DNA from: Pegea sp. RAD2-039
Taxonomy: Eukaryota > Chordata > Thaliacea > Salpida > Salpidae
NCBI GenBank assembly: GCA_034620365.1
Contig: JAQGEQ010000326.1
Coordinates: forward strand, 372,001-436,000
DNA: 64,000 nt
Reading direction: 5' to 3'
Shown here: positions 11,640-23,310 of the stretch, piece after piece
How the letters are laid out: every line of letters begins with the position of its first letter
How positions within the stretch are numbered: position 1 is the first letter of the stretch
Translations under genes and position numbers: made by a program
The notes under the pieces: generated by a model
Database searches by the model: none
The model's input: only the letters and a program-made list of their open reading frames with translations
Told to the model about the DNA's origin: nothing

Positions 11640-12480
11640 TATAACAGCTAAATAAAGAGATAAGATAATTCAAATAAAATTATCTTTAATAACCAATATT
11701 AAATATTAACAAACTAAAATGATACTTTCATCAAAAGTATTAATCGAAATTAAAAGAATATGAAATTTATTGGCTGGTTAATAAATTTATACATGTCTAC
11801 AAGTTGTCTATTTCAAAATCCTGCTCGTTTTCAACACCTAATACGTCTAATGTTCCATAATAATTCTTTGACTATCATCTCTTTCGATTTAATAATTGTC
11901 AAAACAAAAGTTAATTTTAATAATTACTTTCTCTTTTATAACTTTGATTTATTTAGAACTCTTACAAAATGTTTTCCTTTGAGAACAATTTTTTATTACT
12001 TTTTTTACTTAATTAAATTAATTTTCTACAAAAAGTTTATCGAAGACTAGAAAGAAAAAAACTTTTATAAAAACAACTAAATAATAAATTTATTACAAAT
12101 ATACTAATGGTAGTCTACCAATATTACGATTATTATATTCAAATTTAAAGGTTTTATTAACAACAAGAGTTGAAAATAATATATTTTCAGAAATTCAATT
12201 TTTTATAAAGTTAATCGACAGATTGTCAATTTCAAAATATTGCTAGTGTGGTGGACAACTAGCTGAGCAATTTGTTGAACTAAAAAATAGTTATTTGTTT
12301 TATTAATTTCTTTCGATCTAGTATTTGTCAGGAGGAAAGTACTTTTTCAAACTTTTCTTTTTTTCTATAAGTTTGATTTATTAAAAACTGTTAGACAAAC
12401 TTTATTTCTCTGACATCAATCTTTTAGAAGACTGTATCTTATTTCTAGGTGCAAAATACTTTTGAGTTTAAATTTTTCAA
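11640..12480 (+). repeat. Direct duplication, copy 2 (partner 10010-10640)
   Basis: See the partner entry. A 96-codon open frame at 11760-12050 lies wholly within this repeat. It is not maintained in the first copy, so it is not called a gene. Confidence 0.7.
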
Positions 12481-12539
12481 GTAATTCGTTAAAACTAAAC
12501 ATATTTTTTATATAAAGATATTTGTATTAGTTTGAACAA

Positions 12540-12960
12540 AGTTTTTACAAATATTAAAAAATAAAGTCTTTCAAGTTCAAAGTCTTAGACTATTTATCAA
12601 ACAGATCTAAGGAGAAATTTACAATTTTACAAAATATGAAAATAAAATTATTACAGCGACATGTTGTGGCTGAAAAATAAATATTAAAATCTAATTTTAT
12701 TTGACAATATTTTTTGATTTTATTCTAAACTTTTTTAAGTATTTTAGGAAAACAGTTGATTAAATTTAGTTTTATAGTTATTATATAAAATTATATACTT
12801 AGATAATATTTATATAATTATATACTAGTAGTGATTTATACTTCGCATTATTTGAATATTTTGGAAAATAATATTTTTTTGATTACGTCACACATAATGT
12901 TTTCAAACACAATTTTTTTGTGATGATTTTATGAAACTAGTTCAAGCTTCAAATTTTAGT
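12540..12960. repeat. Segment inverted at 56400-56950
   Basis: Blocks such as AGTTCAAGCTTCAA (near 12940), the ATATAATTATATA-rich stretch near 12800 and GACATGTTGTGGCTG (near 12659) reappear in reverse orientation at 56400-56950. No gene seen. Confidence 0.65.
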
Positions 12961-13690
12961 AACAGAGAATTGTCTTTAAGTATAAATAAAGAAATCAAAA
13001 TATTTTTATCTTATAAGCTATAAGTTGAAATAAAAGAATTCAGTTTAAAATCACTTTAATGTATTCATTATGAGAACATGCAGAAAATATTTTGGAATGT
13101 AAAATTTTTCTTATTTATTTTTGAAATATTTTCATATTGATAAGAATTTTTTCAATCAATCGAGCTGCAATTTATGAGTAAAATATACAATACAAGTTTT
13201 TTTCAATATTACTTGAATGCAATTAAATGAATGTAATTACTTTAAAGATACATTCTTTATTAGACAAAGTAATTTAAATTTTTAAGAAATTAGGCAAATT
13301 TTTCAACAATGAGAAGAATTTATTTAAACTTTGGAATTTTAATTTAGCAGCTTTTAGATTGTTAATTATATAAATTCTTATCATTGATATGCTATCTGTC
13401 AAAAATCAATAAATTGAAATTATTCCAACACCATTTGGAAAACTCATTGCTGTTTCAAATAACTTTTCAATTAATGTTACAGCTTTTTTAGGTTTGTGTG
13501 TATGATTAATAAACTTAGGAACTATCAACGTAAGCCACAAAATTATTTGTTTCAATAAAATGAATAAATTTCATTTTTCTTCTTTCATGAATGCTGTTGA
13601 AAATAATAGGAATACATTTTCTTTAAATCTAATAATTTTTTTTATTGTTTAGCAATAAAACCTTCTTCTAATATATAGTGACCGTTTTGT
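12960..13690. other. A+T-rich DNA with no feature recognised
   Basis: No open frame, RNA or obvious repeat copy recognised on either strand. Confidence 0.4.
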
Positions 13691-14260
13691 AAGACATAAG
13701 TAATTAGATCAAAAAAGTTTTCTTTTTATTTCATCTTGAATTCAGTTTAATATTTGTGGTTATCTGGCTGTTAGAGAATCTATGGATTCCATAAAAATGA
13801 ATTTAAAGATAATTAAAAAAATCCAAATCAAAACTCAAAACATAAAACTTTACAGTTTCGTTTATTTATCACCTTTTGTAAAAGAAATAAGATTGTCAAT
13901 AAATTTTAAATAAATTTTTGTTGATCCTAAATCTGGGACTAAAGAATAAATATTTAAATTGTTTCATTGATCATACTATGTAGTACTGATTGTAAAGATT
14001 AAATAATAACAACAAATATGTATAGTTACTAATACCAATAAAAAGAAAAGACTCCATGATGACACCATTCGGAAAAGTAATCTTTAAACAGTCTTTCATC
14101 GTAGTATCAAGTTTTCAATTTGAATTTGTATATTTAGATTTAACTAATTTAAACAAAAATGATTATTTCAAATTTAAATTAATAATTTAAGTTTTTAAAT
14201 TTCAAAGTTTTTTTTTTCGAAATGCACCTCCAGAATTTCCTATCATTTTTATTAAATTTA
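13690..14260 (-). repeat. Interspersed repeat with CACCTCCAGAATTTCC end
   Basis: One copy of a repeat of about 350-500 bp. Others lie at 18660-18960(+), 37250-37590(+), 38930-39200(-) and 63350-63700(+), with a short end at 50290-50350(+). Diverged relatives lie at 21920-22150 and 54240-54480. Shared blocks are GGAGGTGCATTTCGAAAA and GAATGGTGTCATC. Short open frames in several copies are not mutually conserved. Confidence 0.75.
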
Positions 14261-14399
14261 TTTTTTGTCATTTTTGTAAAATTATTTAAAAAATGCATTG
14301 AAAAACTTTCTAAAACTCTCAACAAGAACTCATCAAAAAATAATAATACCTTTTAGAATAGTTTTTAAAGTTTTAAAATAAAAAACTTTAAATGATTAT

Positions 14400-15889
14400 T
14401 ATCTATAAGTATTTCTTGAAATTTATTGTTTATTTGTAACTTTAAAAATAAAAAATACACAAAATAATAAAAACTGAATGAACAAATTTAGTACTCTTAC
14501 AGAAACAGATTTGCAGTTGCTTTATAATAATAAAAAGATGTATTGTACTAAAATATTGAGAACAAACAGTAAAAGCATCAAAATGTTAATCAGCAAACAA
14601 CAAAATCATAATAGTAAAAGCTTCTATAACTTTGATATTATCATCAGAATTTGCGTGCAATGATGGTTTTCTTTCTAACATTGCTTTCAAAATTATAATT
14701 TCTCTCAACTGTTTTGAAGATTAATAAATCACTTTTATAAATCAAACATATATATATATATTATTATGAAGACTTTGACCAAGAGTTTATATGTTTGGTA
14801 ACGTCATTTGTAAATTTATATATATTATTATAATTTTGTTTAAATTATAAGGTTTTGTTGCTCTCTTTTGTCTCTTATAGTTACTTGTAAACTTAATGCC
14901 AAAAGAGAAAAATGATTGGCGTTAGATGATCATGAATGATTTTTGATGTTTTGTAAACTTATGTAGCTTGCTTAATTTTATAGGACAATTGTTAGTATTG
15001 ATTTTTGGTAAGTATTTGCTGGTATAGCGTTTAAACATGAACTTTTTTAAAATAAAAATTTGTAGTAAATGTTTATAACAGTCAAAATATTAGACTTAAA
15101 GTCAATCTTTGTTCGTTTATGTTGGCTTGTAAGTTATAAATTCAGTATACATTTCCATGATATTTAAATATCTATTTTTTGAGGTTGAGCTTATCGTTTC
15201 TAAATTAAATCTAATGTATATTCAGAAAGTCAATATTAAGTCTTGACTTTTGATTAGAATATTCTCTAACTATAACTAAAATATAATATATATATAAACA
15301 TAACTAAGTATATATGTAATTACAAATAACTAGAAATAGTTTGATATATTTTTTGATTAATCGTTGCTCACTATTAATGTAACATCATACAAGTGAATTT
15401 TATTGAGGACTTTACACTTGAATATGAGATAAATAACTGCAAATTAAAATCTGTAAAATTAATTTTATCTTTTTGTTGATCTATTTTAAACACTGTTAAA
15501 TCTTACATTTATTACATAATTTTAAATTTTATATTTCTGAACTCATGTTATCATTTTCACAAGCAAACGTGTTTTGCCCTCGTAACTGCTATATGTAAAA
15601 CAATATTGCCTTTTCTATAGAATAATTTTTTTCTATTTATTTATTATAGAATTGGATATTTTGTCTTCTAAATATTGAACTATAACCAACAACTTGTGAA
15701 AATACTTGCTAAAGTTTACAAAAATTTATTTTTTAAATTCGTTATAAATAGAAATATGTATTTAGAACATCATAAGTTTCTGGTTAAGACTTTTACAAGA
15801 CTTGATCTAAACTTGATTGTTATCATTAGTAAACAAACTTTGTATATCATACAAAAATAACATATAACTTAAAACTAAAATTATTTTAT
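14400..15889 (+). repeat. Subfamily 2 5' flank copy
   Basis: Shared with 33420-35050(-), 41634-43260(-) and 46840-48090(+), and without an attached gene with 28430-29330(-) and 60560-61150(+). Landmarks are the CATATATATATA run near 14747, GGTAACGTCATTTGT near 14798, and the TGCCCTCGTAACTGC block near 15575. Short open frames here are not conserved among copies. Confidence 0.8.
15558..15600 (+). promoter_or_regulatory. Conserved upstream block with candidate 5' splice site
   Basis: CACAAGCAAACGTGTTTTG followed by CCCTCGTAACTGCTATAT then GTAAAAC. The block is nearly invariant 340-380 bp upstream of all four subfamily 2 coding exons. GT at 15595-15596 is a plausible donor to the acceptor ending at 15931, which would give a 5' UTR intron of about 340 nt. 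This is inference from conservation and splice-site fit. Confidence 0.45.
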
Positions 15890-17077
15890 ATGCAAATTTT
15901 AAAATTAAAAAGAGTTTTATTTCTTCTTCAGCTTATTAAGTTGAAAATAAACTTTTTACAAGGCAGCAACTCTGCACGAAAAAGAAAACTTTCATTAGAT
16001 GATGATAATAAAAGTTTTAATAATAAAACGGCAAAAAAGAAAATTTTGGTAAACACTTCTTGTGGAGTATATAGCTTGTATAAAAGTCATGCTGATCAAA
16101 ATAGTTTAAATAATACTGAAGAAATTCCAACAACTACAAGTTTCCCTTATAAAGAGACTAACAGCGATAAGAAAGCATTCAAAGGGAAAGAAAATAATGA
16201 AGAAACCAAACAATCATTTAATTTCAAAACCAAATATAAATGCTTAGATTGTAACAAGAAATTTAAATGCAAATCTCAGATTGTTTATCATAAAAGAACT
16301 CATACCGGCGAGAAGCCATATGAATGTATTGTTTGTGAAAGAAAATTTGCACATAATTCTAGTCTTTTAACTCATAAAAGAACTCATACTGGTGAGAAGC
16401 CATATGAATGTATAGTTTGTAAAAGAAAATTTGCACGTAATTCCACTCTTTTAATTCATGAAAGAACTCATACTGGTGAGAAGCCATATGAATGCATTGT
16501 TTGTGAAAGAAAATTTGCACATAATTCTAGTCTTTTAACTCATAAAAGAACTCATACTGGTGAGAAGCCATATGAATGTATAGTTTGTAAAAGAAAATTT
16601 GCACGTAATTCCACTCTTTTAATTCATGAAAGAACTCATACTGGTGAGAAGCCATATGAATGCATTGTTTGTGAAAAAAAGTTTAGTCAAAACGCCCATT
16701 TGTTAAGTCATGAAAGAACCCATACTGGTGAGAAGCCTTATGAATGTATTGTTTGTGAAAGAAAATTTGCACATAATTCTAGTCTCTTAAATCATGAAAG
16801 AACTCATACTGGTGAGAAGCCATATGAATGTATTGTTTGTGAAAAGAAGTTTAGTCAAAAGTCTAGTCTTTTATGTCATGAAAGAACCCATACCGGTGAG
16901 AAGCCATCTGAATGCAATGTTTGTGAAAGAAAGTTTGCACATAATTCAAATCTTTTAATTCATGAAAGAACTCATACTGGTGAGAAGCCATATGAATGTG
17001 CTGTTTGTGAAAAGAAGTTTAGTCATAGGTCTAGTCTTTTATGTCATGAAAGAACCCATACTGGCGAGAAGCCATAG
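15890..17077 (+). CDS. C2H2 zinc-finger protein, subfamily 2, 10 fingers, conserved start lost
   Basis: Predicted nuclear DNA-binding protein. The N-terminal domain holds ARKRKLSLDDD (likely nuclear localisation), SLYKSHADQNSLNN and a Thr/Ser-rich stretch, followed by 10 complete C-x2-C-x12-H-x3-H fingers. Finger 1 is the family-typical [17 protein letters not shown]. The ATG that starts relatives, just after the ..TTCTTCTTCAG acceptor (ends 15931), is ATA here (15947-15949). The open frame continues upstream to an ATG at 15890, but that stretch looks intronic and is not conserved as coding in two of three relatives. Translation therefore needs another start, or the gene is dying. A TAT-to-TAG change at 17075-17077 removes the final finger that relatives keep. 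Fingers 2-3 and 4-5 are a nearly exact tandem copy. Confidence 0.7.
   Translation: MQILKLKRVLFLLQLIKLKINFLQGSNSARKRKLSLDDDNKSFNNKTAKKKILVNTSCGVYSLYKSHADQNSLNNTEEIPTTTSFPYKETNSDKKAFKGKENNEETKQSFNFKTKYKCLDCNKKFKCKSQIVYHKRTHTGEKPYECIVCERKFAHNSSLLTHKRTHTGEKPYECIVCKRKFARNSTLLIHERTHTGEKPYECIVCERKFAHNSSLLTHKRTHTGEKPYECIVCKRKFARNSTLLIHERTHTGEKPYECIVCEKKFSQNAHLLSHERTHTGEKPYECIVCERKFAHNSSLLNHERTHTGEKPYECIVCEKKFSQKSSLLCHERTHTGEKPSECNVCERKFAHNSNLLIHERTHTGEKPYECAVCEKKFSHRSSLLCHERTHTGEKP
16319..16654 (+). repeat. Tandem duplication of a two-finger unit (2 x 168 bp)
   Basis: Units 16319-16486 and 16487-16654 encode the same finger pair (AHNSSLLT and ARNSTLLI helices) and are almost identical at the DNA level, with one obvious C/T difference (TGTATT versus TGCATT). 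This is recent unequal crossing-over within the array. Confidence 0.9.
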
Positions 17078-17245
17078 GAATGTGCTGTTTGTGGAAGACG
17101 ATTTGCTCGAAATTCCAGTCTTTTTACTCATGAAAGGACTCATACCGGCGAGAAACCATAGGAATATATATTTTTGTGAAAAAAGTTTTAGCTGAAATTC
17201 AAGTCGGTTACGCCATGAAATGATGCATGTTTCTCAGAAAAAGTT
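17078..17245 (+). pseudogene. Fossil fingers beyond the stop codon
   Basis: In frame after the TAG, one more good finger ([21 protein letters not shown]) ends at a second TAG, near 17159. That second stop is at the position where the related genes at 2354, 40335 and 48091 stop. A decayed finger with internal stops follows, to about 17245. The decayed finger is also recognisable after the stops at 2354, 40335 and 49221. Confidence 0.75.
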
Positions 17246-18430
17246 AGATCATTTTGCTGGTCACAGTTTACTCATCATTATAAGAATGAATAAATAGCTT
17301 TGTTAAGATCAGAGGGTTTAAAAATATAATTTTTAAAATTGATTTTTCAGTTTGAGCTGTTTTCATTTTATTTATATTTGTTTTAATGATCAAATGGTGT
17401 ATGTTACAGTAAATAATAATGATTTGAAAAGTTATTTTTTCTTTTATTGTTTGTGATCGGCGGTTTTTATTTTTTTTTGTAAACGAACTATATCTTATTT
17501 CGTTCTTATTCCAAGTTTTTTTTAAACCCACAAGTTTTTTAATGTCCTTTATTTATTATCAAAAAGCTTCTGTATTTAGATTTTAATTTCTTAGTTAATC
17601 AATGCTGTGCAAACTGCACATAGATTTTAGTTTTTGTTTAGAAATCCGTTTAAAACTTTTTAAATTTCTGCAACTTATTACTTTTTGCAATTTGTTTTTA
17701 TTTTTTTAATTGAAACTTCAGTTTTTAGTAGATACTCAAAATAGTTTCAAGAAAATAAAGTTTTAATTCTTAAAATTTCTTTTTTCAAACTTGTTGCTAT
17801 TTTGTTTATCATTTCATTTTAGAAATAAATACTTTTTAATAAATCATATTTCATCATAATTAATCCCTTCTGTTACAGCATTAAGCTGTTTACTACCCGA
17901 ATGGTTAAAACTAACTTAAAAGATTGAGTTGATGAAAAATTGAAATAATTATCTATTTTTCTTAAACTTTGTTAGCAAGCCAGTTATTACGTCAGAAGAA
18001 GAAATACTTGCTTAATGTTTGCCAGTAAGTTCAGTTTAAACTATTTTATAATAGTAATATTTTAATTTGTCAATTTAGATTTAATAATATTCTTTTATTC
18101 TTAAATTACTTTCAGTATATCTAAACACAATTACATTTTCAACTGAATTACTTTCAGCAAACAAGATAATACCAAACCATCTAGAAACTTTAGTTTGCCG
18201 ATGTCTCTAAATTATGCAATCTACAAATTCACTGATTTTCTTGAAAAAATCTTTTAGTTTATCTTTAAAATATTTTTTTTTGTAATCAGCACAAGTTTGT
18301 GGATGACGTAAAAAAAACATTATGGAAAATTTAATTCATAAAAAAAATTGCAAAAATACTTCAATTTATTGTTTACAATATTAGAAGATAATAGAAAACT
18401 GTTTTGTTAATTAAACAATCTTTATAAACT
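17246..18430 (+). repeat. Subfamily 2 3' flank copy
   Basis: Matches 49250-50040(+), 39310-40300(-) and 1150-2330(-). It contains the GATCGGCGG block near 17456 and the CAAGCCAGTTATTACGTC block near 17974. No gene. Confidence 0.8.
17289..17294 (+). other. Candidate polyadenylation signal AATAAA
   Basis: AATAAA about 210 bp after the 17077 stop, in the shared 3' flank. The equivalent position in the 48091 gene has AATATA, and in the 40335 gene AATAAA. Confidence 0.35.
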
Positions 18431-19300
18431 TTGCCAAGAAATTCATAATATGAGTTAGCCACATAAGAAACTGACAACACAATCGGTATCACAGCTTTGT
18501 TGTCACATGATTGCTGGTCATCAGGCTTTTAGAGAATCAAACTGACAGCAGATGCAATACTTGCAATTGAATGTGATGAATATTTGGCCATTCATACAAG
18601 TGGTTTGATAAGCGCAAGTTTTTTCAAGTAAAAAAAAAATTAATAAAATTATAAGCAAAGTTTAAATTTAAAAAATGTTTGGAAATTCTGGAGGTGCATT
18701 TCGAAAAAAATCTTGAAATTTAAAAACTTAAATTAGTAATTCAAATTTAAAGTAAATACTTTGGTTTAAATGATTTAAACCTAAAAATACAAGCTCAAAT
18801 TGAAAACTTGATAATACAATGAAAAATTGTTTAAAAATTATATTTTCGAATGGTGTCATCCTGGAGTCATTTTGGTTTTTTATTGGTATTAGTAACTTAA
18901 AATATTTGTTTTTATTATTTATTATTTACAATTAGTTTTATTTAACATTATTTGTTGTGCTTAATATGATCATTGAAACAATTTAACTTGTTTTTCTTGT
19001 TTCAAACTCTTTATTCTAAAACAAATGTTATTTCATAAGATTATTCTACCTTTGGAACATATTCCTTATGGTTACTAAATCAGTGCTTTGCTTAAACAAT
19101 TTAATTTTTTATCATTTGAGAAAAATCAATTTCAGTTTACCTCATTGATAATCAATCAAGCATAACTTTATTCTCTGGTTCCATCACAAGTTGGTTACTG
19201 TTATCAAGCAAGGTAGGTATTTTCGACCTCTCCTTAAGGTTTTTACTAATAATTGTATTACATGACATGTTTTAAAAACCATTTTAAACATTGTTGATAG
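18430..19300 (+). repeat. Duplicated segment; 18660-19300 directly repeated at 63350-64000
   Basis: The first part (18430-18610) is the inverse of 6510-6670. From 18660 on, the GGAGGTGCATTTCGAAAA repeat is followed by a long shared stretch (for example GGAACATATTCCTTATGG and CTCTGGTTCCATCACAA) that is also found at 63350-64000. No gene. Confidence 0.75.
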
Positions 19301-19654
19301 ACCAAAAAGTAAAAGTTTTTAAATAATCATCTACTTTACACCAATTGAAGGTTTGTATTCTGCTAATACCATTTGGAAAGATCTCTTAACATCTATTTTA
19401 ACTAAATGAAAATAAATGAATAGTGAAATATTGATTCTGGTGTGATTTGTTTTTTTGGATTATCTTGCTCTGCTATTCTTCTATAAAATAATGCCTAGAA
19501 TTTGCTTGATTGGGGTTTTAAGTACTTTAACTAGGTCATGTTGAAACAAATTTATGTTATCCTCCCAAACAACATTTATTCACTTAAAAATGTATCTGCT
19601 AACAATGATATTACTTAACTAATTCGAAAACAGCTTTAAGTTTTATTACAAATA
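19300..19654. other. Gene-free A+T-rich DNA
   Basis: No feature recognised. The end around 19560-19650 (GTATCTGCTAACAATGATATTAC) reappears inverted near 56340-56390. Confidence 0.4.
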
Positions 19655-19745
19655 TCCTTTGAAGATTTTTTAGTCAAAATTCAAATCACTTACCCAATGA
19701 AAGATTCTGCAAATGTAAAAAAGAATCTGTTTATCTGCAAATGTA
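19655..19745 (+). pseudogene. Relic of the last finger of a subfamily 1 gene
   Basis: AGTCAAAATTCAAATCACTT and the following GAAAGATTCTGCAAATG with an AAGAATCTGTTTATCTGC tail match the 3' end of the 36068 gene (about 36548-36620) almost exactly. The shared 3' flank continues to about 20030. The rest of the gene is gone. Confidence 0.7.
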
Positions 19746-20040
19746 AAATCTTTTGGAAAATCCGTATTTTATGTCGCTATTGTGCTTTATTAATTGAATA
19801 AGTTTATTAATTTAAGTTTACTATGTTGCATTGTCGCTATCGTGTTTAAAATATGAAGAAGTGAATGTGTTAAGATCTATGGTTTTAAAAATTAAATAAA
19901 TAGTTTAATTACTTATTAAAACTATTTGGTTTTCACTCTCAAATTTTAAAGTTTGAAACAATCTATTTTGTTAAACTATTTTTTTTCTTACAATAAGCTA
20001 CGTAAAACTTAAATTCTTACTTAATAAATGCTATGCAAAC
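19746..20040 (+). repeat. Subfamily 1 3' flank copy
   Basis: Near-identical to about 36620-36920, downstream of the 36068 pseudogene (block TTTATGTCGCTATTGTGC). No gene. Confidence 0.75.
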
Positions 20041-20049
20041 TAATGGTGG

Positions 20050-22190
20050 TTTTTATTACATATTATATACAGATATCCTTTGAAGCTGGCTAATAATGGT
20101 AGTAACTCTAAAAAGCCCTTTTTATTTCACTTTTTTGAAAATAATTCACAAAAATTTTTATGTTTTAAGAGGATTGCAAAAACCGCTGCTGATTTTGATT
20201 AAAAGCTAATTTTTAATTTTATTATCTAAAATAAATTTTATTGATAGACATTGTTACGATGATATTCAGCTTTTTTTTAGAAACTTTTTTTATACTGCTT
20301 TTATTCATTTGCTGATAAAACGTTTAAGTATCCGTAGTAAACAAATCATTGAAAAAGTTGTTTCTAAATTTTAATATCAATTCTTTTTCATCTATACTTT
20401 TAACTTTTTACTACAATTTTGTAATTCATTTTCTCTCTTTCAATTTTAAAAACTTTCAGTCAACCCGTGAATCTCAGATCACAGTTTCTGATATAACTTT
20501 TGTCAGAAATTTCAAACGACGATATAAAGGCGACTCATCTAACTTCTTTTTGAAATGTATATTATTTTGTTGTATTTGTAACACGTTTTAATTGTACAAA
20601 TACAAATAAAGTAGAGCTTGTTTTTCTATCAAGTAGCAAAAATAATTTTACTTAAATGAAATATAACTCAAAAATGAAGGCTATTAGCTAAGTGTATCAA
20701 GCAGCAAAAATTTATATAAAAAGTTGCTCTGCTTTAACTTAACCTATTAATGAAACTAAAACTGATCTATACAGTTTAAGTTATTAGATAAAACAAACAA
20801 AAAATTGACAAAATTATATATTTCTTTTTAAGAACATCAAAATATTTGATAACATAATTTTGTAAACTTTAATTGTCATAAGAGTAAATTATTATTCTTT
20901 ATAGTTTATTTAAAAAAATTAACTTAAAACGCCTGTGATAAACCTTGAAGCAATTCTTTCTAACTTGAAGGAAACTTATATACAGTTTTATCTAAAAATC
21001 AATTAAGATAATTTGATCTTTAGCTAATCATTTTTTGCTGGCTTGTAACTTTACTGCTTATGCAGTTTTTCCGAACATTCTTTTAGTCACGGTGGGATTT
21101 TGCAACTTTAGTTTCTTAGTAATCTTGATTTTTTTTTTTATTGACATTACTTTTTTGAAATTAAATTTTAGAAATTGGTTGTAGATTTCTGGTTTTATTA
21201 AATGTAGATTTTTTTTGAAAAACCATATAAAAAAACTGGTTGATATTCTAAAACTATTATATATAATATACTATATGAAATAAAATCATCTCCAAAAGTA
21301 CTAGTCCATAACTTACCAGATTGGTCTTTTGAAATTAACATCTTCAGAATTAACATATTGATTTGCTAAGACAGTTTGAATTATTTTCCTTATTTTGTAA
21401 CTTTATACGTAAAACAGGAGAACTAATAAATGCTAATTTGTTACCAGTCCATTTTAATCTAATCAATGAAATTGCTTTAAATTGCTAGAATATTTTTGAA
21501 CCGTTTTTTTTTTCATTACTTATACGTCAGATTTGTTTGTATTTTTAGTTCTTATTTCTTCAGACATATATTTTTTCACAAAATAATAGAGGATTTGTAC
21601 ATTTTAATGTCAGATTTTTATATTTCTGTAGATCCTTTTGAGCGCTTGTGACTTTTGATGGTTTTTGATCTTTAAATCTCGAACAACGGAATAAGTTTGT
21701 AAATGAGATAGAATGATTTTCCTTTTTATATTATTTCTTATATTCTAGGTTTTCTTAATCTAATTTCAATACATCAAACGTACTGATAAATGTTGATTTG
21801 TTACATTGATGGTTTTAAGAATGATTTTAAAGTAATAATTAAGAATTGATAAATCTTCACAAAAAAAAATTCAAAAAACAACGGTACAAAATGTGCGATG
21901 TGTATCTCAAAAAACTATAAAATATTATAACTTATAAGAGTATTTCAAATTTGAGACAAATACTTTTATTTAAATTTTTTCACTTAAAAATACTAACTCA
22001 TATTGTAAAGCTTTATACCAAGAATGAAAGTTGTTTAAAATTCACTTTTTGGAAGTTATCATCCTTAAGACATTTTGGCTGTTTTGTTGGTAATAGCAAC
22101 TTTAAATACTTATTTTTATTATTTATTAGTTCACATTTAGTGGTAAATTCTTCATTCCAAACAAATTTTATATCATAAGATTTTTTCATA
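20050..22190 (+). repeat. Segment of about 2.1 kb, inverted at 54240-56340
   Basis: Ordered blocks (GGCGACTCATCTAACTTC near 20530, AGTTACAAGCCAGC-like near 21040, TACGTCAGATTTG near 21525 and GTCAGATTTTTATATTTCTG near 21610) recur in reverse order and orientation at 54240-56340. Positions 21200-21960 also recur directly at 25745-26510. Short open frames at 20349-20591 and 21951-22178 lie inside and are not preserved in the partners. Confidence 0.75.
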
Positions 22191-23310
22191 AGATTATTTC
22201 TAATACGGAATAATCTCTTTATAGTTATAATCAGTTACTGCATCGATGGTTTGGTTTGTTGTGGTTTCTTTGGATAATTAGAGTTCCATTTAAAATAGCA
22301 ACTTAATATTTGGTTTGAAGATTAGAATTAACAGGAGCTGAAATAGATACAGTTATATATCTGATGTAAAAGTATTAAACAGAACAGTTTAAAACACTCT
22401 AGCAACTTGCTTACAAGAATATTAATCGTAAAGTTTTAAAAATGTTGGAGTAGTAACCGATAAGAAAATATTAGTTTTTCTGCCGTTCCTCTGAGGTTAC
22501 AAAATTATAAAGTAATTTAAACTATTTAAAAAACTCAATTTGTTAATTTTGATCTAACTATTTGGGTAAGAAATAGTCAAGTGCTATAGAAGATGATTTA
22601 TTTATGATGATGTAATTGTCGATAAAATGAAATGTTAAAAAACTTCTTTTTCTAAATTTATAGTATGAAGAGGATAATAACGATTATTGTTTTTATCTCC
22701 AACAAGCATTTTAAGAAAGGAAATAAATTTTAAGATTTCAAACATAAGTTTTCTCATAAAAATTGCAATAATTACTAAAAACTGTAGTTTTACTTTCATA
22801 ATAAATACAAAACACAAAAATAATCAGTTTTACAAACATATAAGGATTTAACGAATCTTTAGAGAGTAACTAAAAAGTAACCACAATTTCGACTGCCTTT
22901 ATCAACTAAAAAATTACAATTACTTTCAAAAACTTGTTGAAAAATAACAGAAGATGTTAACAAATACTTAATATACAAACTTCGAAAATTAAGGAATACA
23001 CAATTTTTCAATAGTTTACAAAAAAGCTGTACGAAAATAACAACATAAGAATATCAACTTTAGTTTAAAGTAAAAAATTAAATATAAAACCATTATTATT
23101 TATAGTAGACTTACACACAATTTCAATAATAGAGCAATCATTAAATTAGTAAATTAAAGCATAAATTGCAACAACCTGCCAAACAGAACATTATTATTTT
23201 GTTTTCTTTAAACTCAAAGATCTCTTTATAGTTAAGTTACTTTTTAGTTTAAAAATGTTTTCATCTTTCCATACTTGAATTGTGAGTAAACGTTTACCAG
23301 CAAGATGATT
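22190..23310 (-). repeat. Type 3 3' flank copy
   Basis: Downstream DNA of the finger array at 23311-24040. It matches 29480-30526(-) and 53073-54100(+), and in part 37620-38160(-). It contains the small conserved open frame at 22635-22799. Confidence 0.8.
22635..22799 (-). CDS. Conserved small ORF in type 3 3' flank, copy 1
   Basis: An ATG-initiated 54-codon frame beginning MKVKLQFLVIIAIF, with a hydrophobic N-terminus resembling a short signal or membrane segment. The same frame is open, with identical length, in the two other complete copies of this flank (29849-30013 and 53592-53756), always on the same strand and about 500 bp downstream of the finger stop. Differences between copies include many amino-acid replacements, so recent duplication explains the shared length at least as well as selection. 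No function recognised. Confidence 0.25.
   Translation of the reverse strand: MKVKLQFLVIIAIFMRKLMFEILKFISFLKMLVGDKNNNRYYPLHTINLEKEVF

Noticed and set aside
11760-12050. 96-codon + strand frame
   Set aside because: Lies in a duplicated segment whose other copy (10010-10640) is not open.
15890-15946. Upstream in-frame ATG as the true start of the 15890 gene (and 41687 for the 41633 gene)
   Set aside because: The extra 18-19 residues span a pyrimidine-rich CAG acceptor and are not open or ATG-initiated in the paralogues at 33419 and 48091.
20349-20591. 80-codon + strand frame
   Set aside because: Not preserved in the inverted duplicate near 55800-56040; low-complexity Phe/Leu-rich product.
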